Below, one piece after another: positions 29,646 to 36,825 of a DNA stretch of 36,825 nt. The DNA is from Burkholderiales bacterium. GTDB lineage: Bacteria; Pseudomonadota; Gammaproteobacteria; Burkholderiales; SG8-41. The position numbers were made by a program, and so were the translations under genes. The notes under the pieces were generated by a model. The model was not told the DNA's origin. It made no database searches and saw only the letters and a list, made by a program, of their open reading frames with translations. Positions within the stretch are counted from its first letter, which is position 1, and every line of letters begins with the position of its first letter. Location of the stretch: the NCBI GenBank assembly GCA_036262035.1, contig DATAJS010000011.1:1-36825 (forward strand). Direction: 5' to 3'.

Positions 29646-30986
29646 ATGACCATCGCGCGCGAGTTGGCTGCATTCGCGAACACCGCAGCCATTCCCGACA
29701 AGGCGCTCGAATACGCCCAGATGCTGATCTCGAGCACCATCGCGAGCGCGGCGCTCGGCTCGACGATCGAGTCGACGAAGATCGTGCGTGCGCTGGAGTT
29801 GGAGCGCGGCGGTGTGTCGGAAGCGACGCTGTGGTTCGGCGCCGCCGAGAAGCTGCCGGTCGCCGCGGCGGCGCGTGTGAACGCGCTCGCGAGCGACGCG
29901 GCCGCTTCGGACGACAGCGACCTGCGCAACATCGTGCATTCCGGAACGCCTGCCTGTGCCACCGCGCTCGCGGTTGCCGAGAAGACCGGTGCGAGCGGGA
30001 AGGAGACCCTCGAAGCGATCGTGATGGGCGTCGAGGCCGCGGGCCGCATCAACAGCGCGATGATCGGCGGGCTTCAGGTCAAGGGTTTTCACGGCTGCAT
30101 CGCGGCGATCTTCGCGTCGGTCGTCGCGGCGGGACGCTTGCTGAAGCTGAACGAAGACCAGATGACGCAGGCGATCTCGATCGCGGCGACTTCGGTGGGC
30201 GGCCTGCACGCGGCGGCGAAGACGAGCGTCGCGCGCGAATGGCACGCGGGTCTGATCTCGATGGTCGGAGTCGATGCGGCGCAGGCCGCGCAGAAGGGGT
30301 TCATCGCCGAAGAGACCATCTTCGAGACCAAGCTCGGCTTCATCGAGGTCTTCGGGGTGAAGTCCAAAGCCGACGAGGTCACGCGCGACCTGGGCAAGCG
30401 CTGGAGCATGCTCGAAGACGTCGGCGTCAAGCTCGTCCCCGGCGGTCACCCGCACCACGCGGTCGCCGAAGCCGCGGCCAACGCCTCACGCGAAGGCAAT
30501 GTCCAGCCCGAGGAAGTCGAGACGATCACCATCTCGCGGCCGGGCTTCCAGGGTTTCACCGGACCGCAGTTTCCGACCGATCTCATCGGCGTCGCGCACA
30601 GCCCCGCGTTCTTCGCGGCGGCGGGCGTCGCCGACCGAGGTTTCACCTGGGCGCATGCGTTTCCCGAGAAGATCAACGACCCACGCATCCGCGGCCTGCT
30701 CGGCAAGGTGAGAGTCGGCGAACCGCCGACCGGGAACCTCGAGCGCTACAAGTCCGGCGCAGTGGTCACGATCGAGACGCGCGACGGACGCAAGCTCACG
30801 AGCACCGTCTACGCCCCCCGCGGCTCGGCGATCGTGGGCATCGAATGGAAGGACGTCGAGGCGAAGTATCGGGCGCTGGTGCCCTACGCCAAGCTGGCCG
30901 AAGGCAACCTCGAGAAGAGCGCTGCGGTGATACGAAAGTTTCGCGACGTCGCGAACGTCTCGGAGTTGGTGAGTCTGCTGCGGTAA
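29646..30986 (+). CDS. MmgE/PrpD family protein
   Basis: Cytosolic protein of 446 residues with the MmgE/PrpD fold of 2-methylcitrate dehydratase and related cis-aconitate or itaconate-type enzymes. Typical segments are NIVHSGTPACATALAVAEKTGASGKETLEAIVMGVEAAGRI, here read as separate short motifs (GTPACATAL, GVEAAGR). GFHGCIAAIFASVVAAGRL and AAKTSVAREWHAGL follow, with the C-terminal lid containing PGGHPHHAVAEA. The start at 29646 has GGGAGGAG upstream; an ATG 18 bases earlier is less well placed. It follows the enolase/ModA-like pair in the same direction, probably in the same acid-degradation pathway. No methylcitrate synthase (PrpC) is nearby, so methylcitrate is not the obvious substrate. 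Confidence 0.9.
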   Translation: MTIARELAAFANTAAIPDKALEYAQMLISSTIASAALGSTIESTKIVRALELERGGVSEATLWFGAAEKLPVAAAARVNALASDAAASDDSDLRNIVHSGTPACATALAVAEKTGASGKETLEAIVMGVEAAGRINSAMIGGLQVKGFHGCIAAIFASVVAAGRLLKLNEDQMTQAISIAATSVGGLHAAAKTSVAREWHAGLISMVGVDAAQAAQKGFIAEETIFETKLGFIEVFGVKSKADEVTRDLGKRWSMLEDVGVKLVPGGHPHHAVAEAAANASREGNVQPEEVETITISRPGFQGFTGPQFPTDLIGVAHSPAFFAAAGVADRGFTWAHAFPEKINDPRIRGLLGKVRVGEPPTGNLERYKSGAVVTIETRDGRKLTSTVYAPRGSAIVGIEWKDVEAKYRALVPYAKLAEGNLEKSAAVIRKFRDVANVSELVSLLR

Positions 30987-31000
30987 AGATCAAAAGCAAA

Positions 31001-31126
31001 TTAACCGCAAAGGACGCAAAGGACGCCAAGGAATACCCTTTTGATTTCCACGCGTGTGCTCGGCGTTCGCGCCCGTAAAGAATGTTTTTGACTTTCCTTT
31101 GCGTCCTTTGCGTCCTTGGCGGTCAA
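31001..31126. repeat. Repeat family E: inverted arrays of a CGCAAAGGA nonamer
   Basis: The left arm (31001-31032) carries CGCAAAGGA twice then CGCCAAGGA. The right arm (about 31094-31126) carries the complement of the same three units with the CC variant again on the outermost TTGGCGG side. They enclose about 60 lower-G+C bases. The whole fills the convergent gap between PrpD and the MFS gene, and the MFS stop falls in the end of the right arm. This CCGCAAAGGACGCAAAGGACGC-type element is common in many bacterial genomes; origin unknown. Confidence 0.8.
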
Positions 31127-32352
31127 ATAGGTTTTAACTCAGGCTTCTTCGCGAGCAAGAAGAACAGCGACCCCAGCCCTGCCAGGACCGCGAGCAGCGT
31201 AAAGCCCATGCGATAGTCGCCGCGCCAGTCGGCGAATGCGCCCGCGATCACCGGTCCGCCGATCTGGCCGAACACCGTGATCATGGCGGAGAGGCCCATG
31301 ATCATCCCGATCGACCGTCTGCCGAAGTAATCGGCGCGTATCGCCTGCATGAACGGCCCGCGCAGGCCCCACGCGATGCCGTGCACCAGCGCCGCGGCGG
31401 CGAGGATGACCGGCCCCGCGGCGTAGGTGAGCATCAGCATGCCGCCCGCGTGCATCAGCATGCAGGCCGCGGCGACGAGGCGCTTCTCGAACTTCTCGCC
31501 GATCACCCAGCCCATCATCACGCCGCCGAACTGTCCGACGGTGACGAGCGTGAAGACGAGCGACGCCTGCGCGAGCGAATAGCCGAGGCCTTCCTTGACG
31601 TGCGTGATCGCGTGCACGTTGACCGCGGTGACGACGAGCAGCGAGAAGCTGTGCCCCAGCGAGATCAGCCAGAACGCGCTCGTGCGCAGCGCTTCACCCG
31701 CGGTGAACGCGCGGCTCGCGGGCGCTTCGGGCTGTCCCGCCTCACGCGGCGGCGCCGGCGGCAAGCCGTCGATCGTCTCGCCCATGTCCTCGGGGCGGCT
31801 CTTGATCACGCGCGACAGCGGCCAGCCGATCACGATCGCGATCACGCCCGACGCGAACGCGGTCGTGCGCCAGCCGAACGTCTGTATCGACCACGCGACC
31901 GCCGCCACGAAGATTCCGCCGAGCGCGCCGCCGAACTGCAGCGCCGACAGCGCCCGCGCGCGCCGCCGCTCGAACCACTGGATGATCGCGACGCTGACGA
32001 GGAAGTTGCTGAACATGCTCGCGCCGAGCGCGACGATGACGAACGCGGCGTAGAACTCCCACAGCGTGTCGATGCGCGAGAGCAGCATGAAGCCCACGCC
32101 GAACGTGAGGATCCCCACGCGGACGATGCCCTGCGTGCCGAACTTGTCGACCGCCCAGCCGAGCACCGGCCCGAGCACCGCGGCCTCGGTCGACTTGAGC
32201 GCGGCCGCGCCCGAGAGCGCGGTCTTGCTCCATCCGCGCTCTTCGACGAGCACCGCGAGATAGGCCCCGAAAGCCTGGTTGAGCAGCAGCGCCTGCAGGA
32301 ACTGCATGGCGCCGCCGGCGACGACGACGCGCCAGCCGTAGAAGATTTTCAT
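31123..32352 (-). CDS. Major facilitator superfamily transporter
   Basis: Inner-membrane transporter of 409 residues with about 12 predicted transmembrane segments. There is a cytoplasmic loop near the middle (SRPEDMGETIDGLPPAPPRE) that divides two six-helix bundles. The motif GWAVDKFGTQ in loop 2-3 is the MFS motif A (G-x3-D-x-hG), and QWFERRRARALSALQFGGALGG follows helix 4. The overall style (KIFYGWRVVVAGG at the start) is that of the oxalate/formate or monocarboxylate-type MFS branch. A Bug gene on the same strand ends about 40 bases upstream of its start, so the two may be co-transcribed. The substrate is likely an organic acid; direction of transport is not visible. Confidence 0.92.
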   Translation of the reverse strand: MKIFYGWRVVVAGGAMQFLQALLLNQAFGAYLAVLVEERGWSKTALSGAAALKSTEAAVLGPVLGWAVDKFGTQGIVRVGILTFGVGFMLLSRIDTLWEFYAAFVIVALGASMFSNFLVSVAIIQWFERRRARALSALQFGGALGGIFVAAVAWSIQTFGWRTTAFASGVIAIVIGWPLSRVIKSRPEDMGETIDGLPPAPPREAGQPEAPASRAFTAGEALRTSAFWLISLGHSFSLLVVTAVNVHAITHVKEGLGYSLAQASLVFTLVTVGQFGGVMMGWVIGEKFEKRLVAAACMLMHAGGMLMLTYAAGPVILAAAALVHGIAWGLRGPFMQAIRADYFGRRSIGMIMGLSAMITVFGQIGGPVIAGAFADWRGDYRMGFTLLAVLAGLGSLFFLLAKKPELKPI

Positions 32353-32394
32353 TCGTGATTTTGGTTGCGACGGCGCTTGGAGTGTAACGCGGCC

Positions 32395-33354
32395 TCAGTC
32401 CGCTTTGATCTTCGCCGCCGCGACCACGCGCGCCCATCGCGCGAGCTCGGCCCTGACCATGTCGCCGAAGCGCTCGCTGGTGCCGCCGACCGGGTTCATG
32501 CCGCTGCGGGCGAGGAGCTCGCGCACTTCGCTCTCGCCGAGCAGCGCGTTGAAGTCGGTGTTGAGCTTCGCGACGACCGGCAAAGGCGCCTCCGCCGGCG
32601 CGAAGAGGCCGTACCAGGTTTCGACGACGAGGTTGGGCAGGCCCTGCTCCTTCATCGTCGGGACCGCGGGGAATGCCGCCGAACGTTTCTCGCCCATGAC
32701 GCCCAGCATGCGCAGCTTCCCGGCGCGCACCTGCGGCGAGACCGTCTGCATGCCGGCGACCGTCGCCTGCACGTGGCCGCCGACGAGATCGGTGACGGCG
32801 CCCGCCGAGCCTCTGTACGGCACGTGCACGATGTCGATGCCGGTCTCGAGCTTGATCAGCTCGGCCGCGAGGTGCTGCGGGCCGCCGTTGCCGGGCGACG
32901 AATAGTGCAACTGGCCGGGACGGCGTTTCGCGAGCTGGATGAGCTCGCGCATCGAGCGCGCCGGGAGCTGGGGATGCACGACGAGGGTCATCTCGCTCGC
33001 GGCGATCTGCACCACCGGCGCGAAGCTGCGCACCGGGTCGAACGGCAGCTTCGCGGAGAGCGCCGGTGCGGTGCCGAACGAGGTCGCGGTCATGAGCAGC
33101 ACGTGGCCGTCCGGCGGCGCGCGGGCCACGAATTCGGTGCCGATGTTGCCGGTCGCGCCGGGACGGTTGTCGGTGACCACCGCGATTTTCCAGCGTTCGG
33201 CGAGCCGCGGCTGGAACGCGCGGGCGACGATGTCGGCGCCGGTGCCCGGCGTGTAGGGCACGACCATCTGGACGGTGCGCTGGGGCCAGGCGGGGTTTTG
33301 CGCGTGCGCCGCGAGCGCTCCGCACAACAACGCGACGCCGGCCGCTGCGCGCAT
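32395..33354 (-). CDS. Bug/TctC-family substrate-binding protein (7 of 7)
   Basis: The 319-residue periplasmic receptor has a signal peptide (MRAAAGVALLCGALAAHAQ) and the motifs TVQMVVPYTPGTGADIVAR, VVTDNRPGATGNIGTEFVA, PPDGHVLLMTATSFG, HPQLPARSMRELIQLAK and VHVPYRGSAGAVTDLVGGH. GGGAGGAAA precedes the ATG at 33354. The opening loop has PGTGAD instead of PGGxxD. It is divergent from the LigB-like dioxygenase (70-base gap) and upstream of the MFS gene on the same strand. An aromatic acid ligand would fit the dioxygenase neighbour but is unproven. Confidence 0.93.
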   Translation of the reverse strand: MRAAAGVALLCGALAAHAQNPAWPQRTVQMVVPYTPGTGADIVARAFQPRLAERWKIAVVTDNRPGATGNIGTEFVARAPPDGHVLLMTATSFGTAPALSAKLPFDPVRSFAPVVQIAASEMTLVVHPQLPARSMRELIQLAKRRPGQLHYSSPGNGGPQHLAAELIKLETGIDIVHVPYRGSAGAVTDLVGGHVQATVAGMQTVSPQVRAGKLRMLGVMGEKRSAAFPAVPTMKEQGLPNLVVETWYGLFAPAEAPLPVVAKLNTDFNALLGESEVRELLARSGMNPVGGTSERFGDMVRAELARWARVVAAAKIKAD

Positions 33355-33424
33355 CCGATTTCCTCCCGTTGGAACGGCCCATTTTGACTCTGCTACGCTT
33401 GGGCTCACAAGGAGGGCGGACGTC

Positions 33425-34492
33425 ATGGCCGAGATCCTGGGACTGGGCATCACGCACTATCCGAACCTCGCGACGCAGCTCAACATGAGCTGGCGTTTCC
33501 GCAAATGCCTCGACGACGCGACGCTGCCCGAGCGCTTTCGCGTCCCGGCACTGTGGCCGCCGACCGCGCGCGAACAGTGGAGCGACGACGAAGGCAGGGC
33601 GCACTCCGACCGCCACCGGCAGGACCTCGTCGAGCAGTTCCGCGCGGTGCGCCGCGAGCTCGACGCGTTCGCGCCCGATTTCGTGCTGATCTGGGGCGAC
33701 GACCAGTACGAGAACTTCCGCGAGGACTGCGTGCCCGCGTTCTCGGTGCTCGCGTACGACGCGTTCGAGTTCCAGCCATGGAAAGACTACAAGCGGGGAA
33801 AGAACGCTTGGGACGAGCCCGCCGACAAGGTCTTCACCGTCAAAGGCCACCGCACCGCGGGCAAGCACCTCGCGAGCGCGCTTTTACGAGACGGCTTCGA
33901 CGTCGCCTACGCCTACAAGCCGCTGCATCATGCGCTCGGCCACGCGTTCGCGAACTCGGTGCTCTTCCTCGACTACGACCGCAAGGGCTTTCCCTGGCCG
34001 CTCGTGCCGTTCGCGGTGAACGCGTACGGACGCCTGCTGGTCGCCGCGCGGGGCGCACCGCGGCGCGCGTCCGAAAGCGGAGGACGGGTGCCCGATGCGG
34101 CCGCCGACTTCGATCCACCGGCGCCGCAGCCGTGGCGCTGCATGCAGGTCGGCGCCGCGGTCGCGCGCGCGTTGAAGGCGAGCCCGTGGCGGGTGGCGTT
34201 CATCGCGTCGTCGAGCTGGAGCCACGCGTTCCTGGTCGCCAAGAACGAGCTCGTCTTCCCGGACGTCGATGCGGATCGGCGCTATTACGAGGCGCTGAAG
34301 ACCGGCGACGTCGAGACGTGGCGCAATACCACCATCGAGGAGGCCGAGGACCGCGGGCACCACGAGCTCCTCAACTGGTTCTGCCTCGTCGGCGCGATGA
34401 ATGAGCTCGGCCGTGCCAAGCCCGACCGCTCGGTCTTCCTCGAGTCCTGGATCACCAATTCGGACAAGGTGTTTGCGGTCTGGCGGCCCTGA
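33425..34492 (+). CDS. LigB-like (class III) extradiol ring-cleavage dioxygenase family protein
   Basis: The 355-residue protein has features of the class III extradiol dioxygenase fold, which cleaves catechol or gallate-type rings with Fe(II). These are GITHYPNL (His11, first iron-ligand candidate), FVLIWGDDQYENF (the strand holding the conserved D-Q-Y/H), KPLHHALGHAFANSVLF (His-rich active-site region) and VAFIASSSWSHAFL near the C-terminal part. AAGGAGGGC lies about 9 bases before the ATG. It is preceded divergently by a Bug gene and followed, tail to tail, by an ABM-domain monooxygenase; both fit aromatic compound turnover. Not all family members act on catechols, so the substrate is left open. 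Confidence 0.82.
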   Translation: MAEILGLGITHYPNLATQLNMSWRFRKCLDDATLPERFRVPALWPPTAREQWSDDEGRAHSDRHRQDLVEQFRAVRRELDAFAPDFVLIWGDDQYENFREDCVPAFSVLAYDAFEFQPWKDYKRGKNAWDEPADKVFTVKGHRTAGKHLASALLRDGFDVAYAYKPLHHALGHAFANSVLFLDYDRKGFPWPLVPFAVNAYGRLLVAARGAPRRASESGGRVPDAAADFDPPAPQPWRCMQVGAAVARALKASPWRVAFIASSSWSHAFLVAKNELVFPDVDADRRYYEALKTGDVETWRNTTIEEAEDRGHHELLNWFCLVGAMNELGRAKPDRSVFLESWITNSDKVFAVWRP

Positions 34493-34501
34493 ATCGCGGC
34501 G

Positions 34502-34813
34502 TCAGTCCGCCGGCGAGAGGACGTGGATGACGCGCTTGTCGATCAGGTCCTTCACTTTTTCCGCGTAGGCCTTCATGTGGGGGGCGGCCGCATGGGCCTT
34601 GAGCGCGTCGGTGTCGCGCCATTTCTCCACGAACACGAAGGTGTCCGGCCCGAACTTGGTCTGGAAATTGCCAAGTCCCTCGGCATCGACCCCGGGGCCG
34701 TACTCGATGCAGCCGTCCTCGGCTTTCACGGCGGGGATGTTTGCGCGCGCGGCTTCGAGTATCTTCTCGCGCTGGCCGGGTTTCGCGGTGATGATGGCGA
34801 TGACATGGATCAT
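34502..34813 (-). CDS. Antibiotic biosynthesis monooxygenase (ABM) domain protein
   Basis: The 103-residue protein is one whole ABM domain (ferredoxin-like dimeric alpha+beta barrel): MIHVIAIITAKPGQREKILEA, a middle strand GNFQTKFG, FVFVEKWRDTDALKAHAAAPHMKAYAEKV and a final strand near VIHVLSP. The EKW-x-D-x-x-ALKAH stretch is the family signature. Members such as YgiN act as cofactor-free quinol monooxygenases; others have no known activity. AGGAGAAA precedes the ATG. It is tail to tail with the extradiol dioxygenase and divergent from the lipoprotein hydrolase gene. Confidence 0.9.
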   Translation of the reverse strand: MIHVIAIITAKPGQREKILEAARANIPAVKAEDGCIEYGPGVDAEGLGNFQTKFGPDTFVFVEKWRDTDALKAHAAAPHMKAYAEKVKDLIDKRVIHVLSPAD

Positions 34814-34839
34814 GCAATTTCTCCTGACGGTGCGTTCTT

Positions 34840-35796
34840 ATGAGGTTTGAAGTGTCGAAATGCGGTTGGTATCGCTGGTTTTTCGTGCTGTTTCTCGCGC
34901 TCGCGGCGGGCTGCTCGCGCCTGCCGTCGATGCAGCCGGCGCCGGTCCGTGCGAAATCGGTCGCTGAGCTGCAGGACTACCTGCGCAGCCACAAGGCGGA
35001 CATCGATCTTTTCAGGCTGCGCGGTCCTTTCGCGGTCGGCGAGCGCGGGGACGTCGAGCTTCGCCTCTCGCCGAAAGAGCGCGTCTACGCCGACGTCTAT
35101 CTCTCGTCCGCGCCCGAGAAAGCGCCGGTGGTCCTGCTGGTGCACGGCTATGATAGCTCGAAGGAAGCCCATGCCAACCAGGCGGTGCACATGGCGTCGT
35201 GGGGCATGCACGTGGTTGCGGTGCAGCTGCCGAAGCGGGGACCATGGGGCGTCAGCAACGGCCGCATCCTCGCGAGGGTGGCCAGTCTCATCCATCGCTC
35301 GCCGGAAGTGGTCGACGCGCGCGTCGATCCGAACAAGATCGTCCTCGCGGGCCATTCGTTCGGCGGCAATGCGGTCGCGATCGCCCTCGGTGAAGGCGCA
35401 CCTGCGCTCGGCGGCATCCTCCTCGACCCGGCCGCGGTCGGCCGCGACACGCCGAAGATCCTCCAGCAGATCACCCGGCCGGTGATGGTGCTCGGCGCCG
35501 ACGAGCACATCGGCGCGACGCGCAACCGCGAATATTTCTATCGCTACGTGCGCAGCGGCATCGGCGAAGTGTCGATCAAGGACGCGACGCACGAGGACGG
35601 GCAATACCCGTCGCAGTACGCGCTCCAGCACTACGGCAGCGATCCGTACACCTCCGAAGAGGCCCAGCTTTCGTTCGCGGCCGCGATGACCGCGAGCGCG
35701 ATGAGCCTCGCCACGACGGGCGGCTTCGATTCCGCGTGGACGAGCTTCGATCCGGAGATCAAGAGCGGGAAGTTCTTCAACGCGAAGAGGAAATGA
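34840..35796 (+). CDS. Lipoprotein alpha/beta hydrolase (dienelactone hydrolase-like)
   Basis: The 318-residue protein starts with a lipoprotein signal peptide (lipobox LAAGC, Cys25), so it is membrane-anchored and probably periplasmic. The alpha/beta hydrolase core shows PVVLLVHGYDSSKEAH (oxyanion strand), nucleophile Ser173 in GHSFGG, acid Asp221 in VLGADEHIG and His251 in DATHEDGQ. This gives a complete catalytic triad. It could hydrolyse an ester, lactone or peptide bond in the periplasm. The Shine-Dalgarno before the ATG is weak and a GTG 12 bases later is an alternative. It converges on the EamA transporter across a perfect hairpin. Confidence 0.87.
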   Translation: MRFEVSKCGWYRWFFVLFLALAAGCSRLPSMQPAPVRAKSVAELQDYLRSHKADIDLFRLRGPFAVGERGDVELRLSPKERVYADVYLSSAPEKAPVVLLVHGYDSSKEAHANQAVHMASWGMHVVAVQLPKRGPWGVSNGRILARVASLIHRSPEVVDARVDPNKIVLAGHSFGGNAVAIALGEGAPALGGILLDPAAVGRDTPKILQQITRPVMVLGADEHIGATRNREYFYRYVRSGIGEVSIKDATHEDGQYPSQYALQHYGSDPYTSEEAQLSFAAAMTASAMSLATTGGFDSAWTSFDPEIKSGKFFNAKRK

Positions 35797-35816
35797 CGCG
35801 GCGATAGCCGCGTCAT
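35793..35816. terminator. Perfect hairpin between convergent genes, possible bidirectional terminator
   Basis: ATGACGCGGC (35793-35802) and its exact complement (35807-35816) enclose GATA. The hydrolase stop codon TGA is inside the left arm. There is no U-tract on the plus side, so intrinsic termination is uncertain. The ATGACGCGGC/GCCGCGTCAT arms resemble the ends of repeat family C. Confidence 0.5.
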
Positions 35817-35826
35817 CCTTGACGTT

Positions 35827-36666
35827 CTATCGTCGTAAAACCATCGCGATCCCGCCGAGGATCGCCGCCGACGCAAGCACCAGTCTTAGCGTCAGTGCTT
35901 CGCCGAGCAGCAGCACGCCGCCCGCCGCCGCGATGGCGGGGACGCTCAACTGCACCGTCGCCGCGGTGGTCGCGCGCAGGCCTTTGAGCGCGGTGTACCA
36001 GATCGCGTAACCCATGCCCGACGCGATCGCGCCCGACGCGACGGCGTAGGCGGCGCCCGCCGCATCGACGTGCAGCGCCGGCGCCGCGACGAGCGCGAGC
36101 GCGGCCGCGAAAGGCAGCGTGCGCATGAAATTGCCCGCGGTGACCTGGGTCGGATCACCCGCGCCGCGGCCGCGCAGCGAGTACACCGCCCATGACAGGC
36201 CCGCGAGCATCATAAGGAGCGCGGCCGAGAGCGGCGGCGCGGTGAGTCCCGGCGACAGCAGCCCGCCCAGTCCCGCGAGCGCGAGCACGAATCCCGCGAG
36301 TTGCAGCGGCGTGAAGCGCTCGCCGCGCGCGAGCCCGTAGCCGATCATTCCCGCCTGCACCGAGCCGAAGAGGATCAGCGCGCCGGTGGCGGCGGTGAGC
36401 GCGAGGTACGCGTAGGAGAACGTCGCGGCGTAACCGAACAGCGCGAGCGCGGAGAGCCACGTGCCGCGGACGCCGGTCACGCCGTCGCGCCAGCGCACGA
36501 TGAGCCACAGCGCGGCGGCGCCCGAGGCCATGCGTATCGCGGTGAAGCTCGCCGCGTCGATCGCGGTATCGCGCAATGCGACGCGGCAGAGCAGCGAGTT
36601 GCCCGCGAAGCAGATCATCGCGAGCGTAGTCGCGCCGAGGACCCGGCGCGAGACGTGACCCGCCAC
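35827..36666 (-). CDS. EamA/DMT-family transporter
   Basis: Inner-membrane protein of 279 residues with about 10 hydrophobic helices arranged as two EamA repeats: about 10-140 starting with TTLAMICFAGNSLLCRVALRD, and about 150-279 with LLMMLAGLSWAVYSLRGRG. The conserved end of the second repeat, VPAIAAAGGVLLLGEALTLRLVLASAAILGGIAMV, is present as consecutive short motifs. It is a metabolite exporter by family (amino acids or nucleotides in studied members). It starts with GTG whose first base is the last base of the upstream TAG (TAGTG at 36664-36668), so it is coupled to the ModA-like gene at the window edge. Confidence 0.9.
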   Translation of the reverse strand: MAGHVSRRVLGATTLAMICFAGNSLLCRVALRDTAIDAASFTAIRMASGAAALWLIVRWRDGVTGVRGTWLSALALFGYAATFSYAYLALTAATGALILFGSVQAGMIGYGLARGERFTPLQLAGFVLALAGLGGLLSPGLTAPPLSAALLMMLAGLSWAVYSLRGRGAGDPTQVTAGNFMRTLPFAAALALVAAPALHVDAAGAAYAVASGAIASGMGYAIWYTALKGLRATTAATVQLSVPAIAAAGGVLLLGEALTLRLVLASAAILGGIAMVLRR

Positions 36667-36825
36667 TACACCGGATCGAGCCCGCAGTGGCGCAGCACCT
36701 TGCGGGCCGGCTCCGATCGCAGGTAATCCATGAACGCGCGATTGCCGGCGTCGTGCTTCGAGCCGCTGAACGCGGTCGCGCCGTAGATCATCGGTTCCTG
36801 CAGCGCTTCGGGCAGCGGGCCGACG
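36666..36825 (-). CDS. ModA-like substrate-binding protein, C-terminal part (cut by window edge)
   Basis: Only the last 52 codons and the stop are inside the window; the 5-prime part is beyond the right edge. The readable end contains VGPLPEALQEP, FSGSKHDAGNRAFMDYL and ARKVLRHCGLDPV. This matches the C-terminus of type 2 periplasmic binding proteins of the ModA kind (final strand, FhDYL-x-S-x-x-A and GhxP) and is similar to the protein at 28855. The stop overlaps the EamA transporter start by one base. Whether it has a signal peptide cannot be seen. Confidence 0.72.
   Translation of the reverse strand, partial: VGPLPEALQEPMIYGATAFSGSKHDAGNRAFMDYLRSEPARKVLRHCGLDPV

Noticed and set aside
31001-31126. 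CRISPR-like array
   Set aside because: The units are only nine bases, directly adjacent without spacers, and inverted halfway; no cas genes are present.

Overview
The window is G+C-rich (about two thirds by eye) chromosomal DNA with dense, mostly leaderless gene packing. It most resembles a betaproteobacterium of the Burkholderiales type. The main clue is seven separate solo substrate-binding proteins of the Bug/TctC family (tripartite tricarboxylate transporter receptors) with no TctA or TctB membrane genes, an expansion typical of Bordetella/Cupriavidus-like bacteria. No rRNA, tRNA, integrase, transposase or CRISPR array was seen, so the assignment rests on gene content and is an inference.

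Layout. 1-2.7 kb: small lipoprotein, a Bug protein, and a two-gene split chromate transporter. 2.7-9.7 kb: a catabolic run with an enolase-superfamily dehydratase, a beta-propeller lactonase, two acyl-CoA dehydrogenases, a divergent crotonase-family gene and a Bug protein. 9.7-12.5 kb: a Bug protein and a secreted PQQ-type quinoprotein. 12.5-18.6 kb: a compact three-gene putative conflict (defence) operon. It encodes a TIR protein, a MoxR-like AAA+ ATPase, and a 1283-residue protein that joins a VWA-like region, a trypsin-like fold lacking catalytic residues, pentapeptide repeats, a second TIR-like domain and a GH19 chitinase/lysozyme-like domain. 18.7-21.4 kb: a CmcJ/NvfI-like oxygenase, an exported methyltransferase-fold protein and a TauD-like dioxygenase. 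21.5-25.6 kb: three Bug proteins, a TonB-like anchored protein of unknown function, and a structured RNA candidate ending in a strong intrinsic terminator. 25.7-31 kb: SMP-30-like protein, aldo/keto reductase, second enolase-superfamily enzyme, ModA-like binding protein and MmgE/PrpD protein. 31-36.8 kb: MFS transporter, Bug protein, LigB-like extradiol dioxygenase, ABM monooxygenase, lipoprotein hydrolase, EamA transporter, and the end of a ModA-like binding protein.

Most of the window reads as uptake and breakdown of small organic acids: Bug proteins capture a carboxylate, enolase-superfamily enzymes dehydrate or isomerise it, lactonase-like propellers open lactones, and acyl-CoA dehydrogenase/crotonase/PrpD enzymes finish the job. 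The individual substrates cannot be read from sequence. The 12.5-18.6 kb operon is unlike everything around it and is the part most likely to be a little-described system.

Between genes there are at least five families of inverted-repeat elements (labelled A-E below). They sit mostly at gene ends and are the main non-coding structure of the window.
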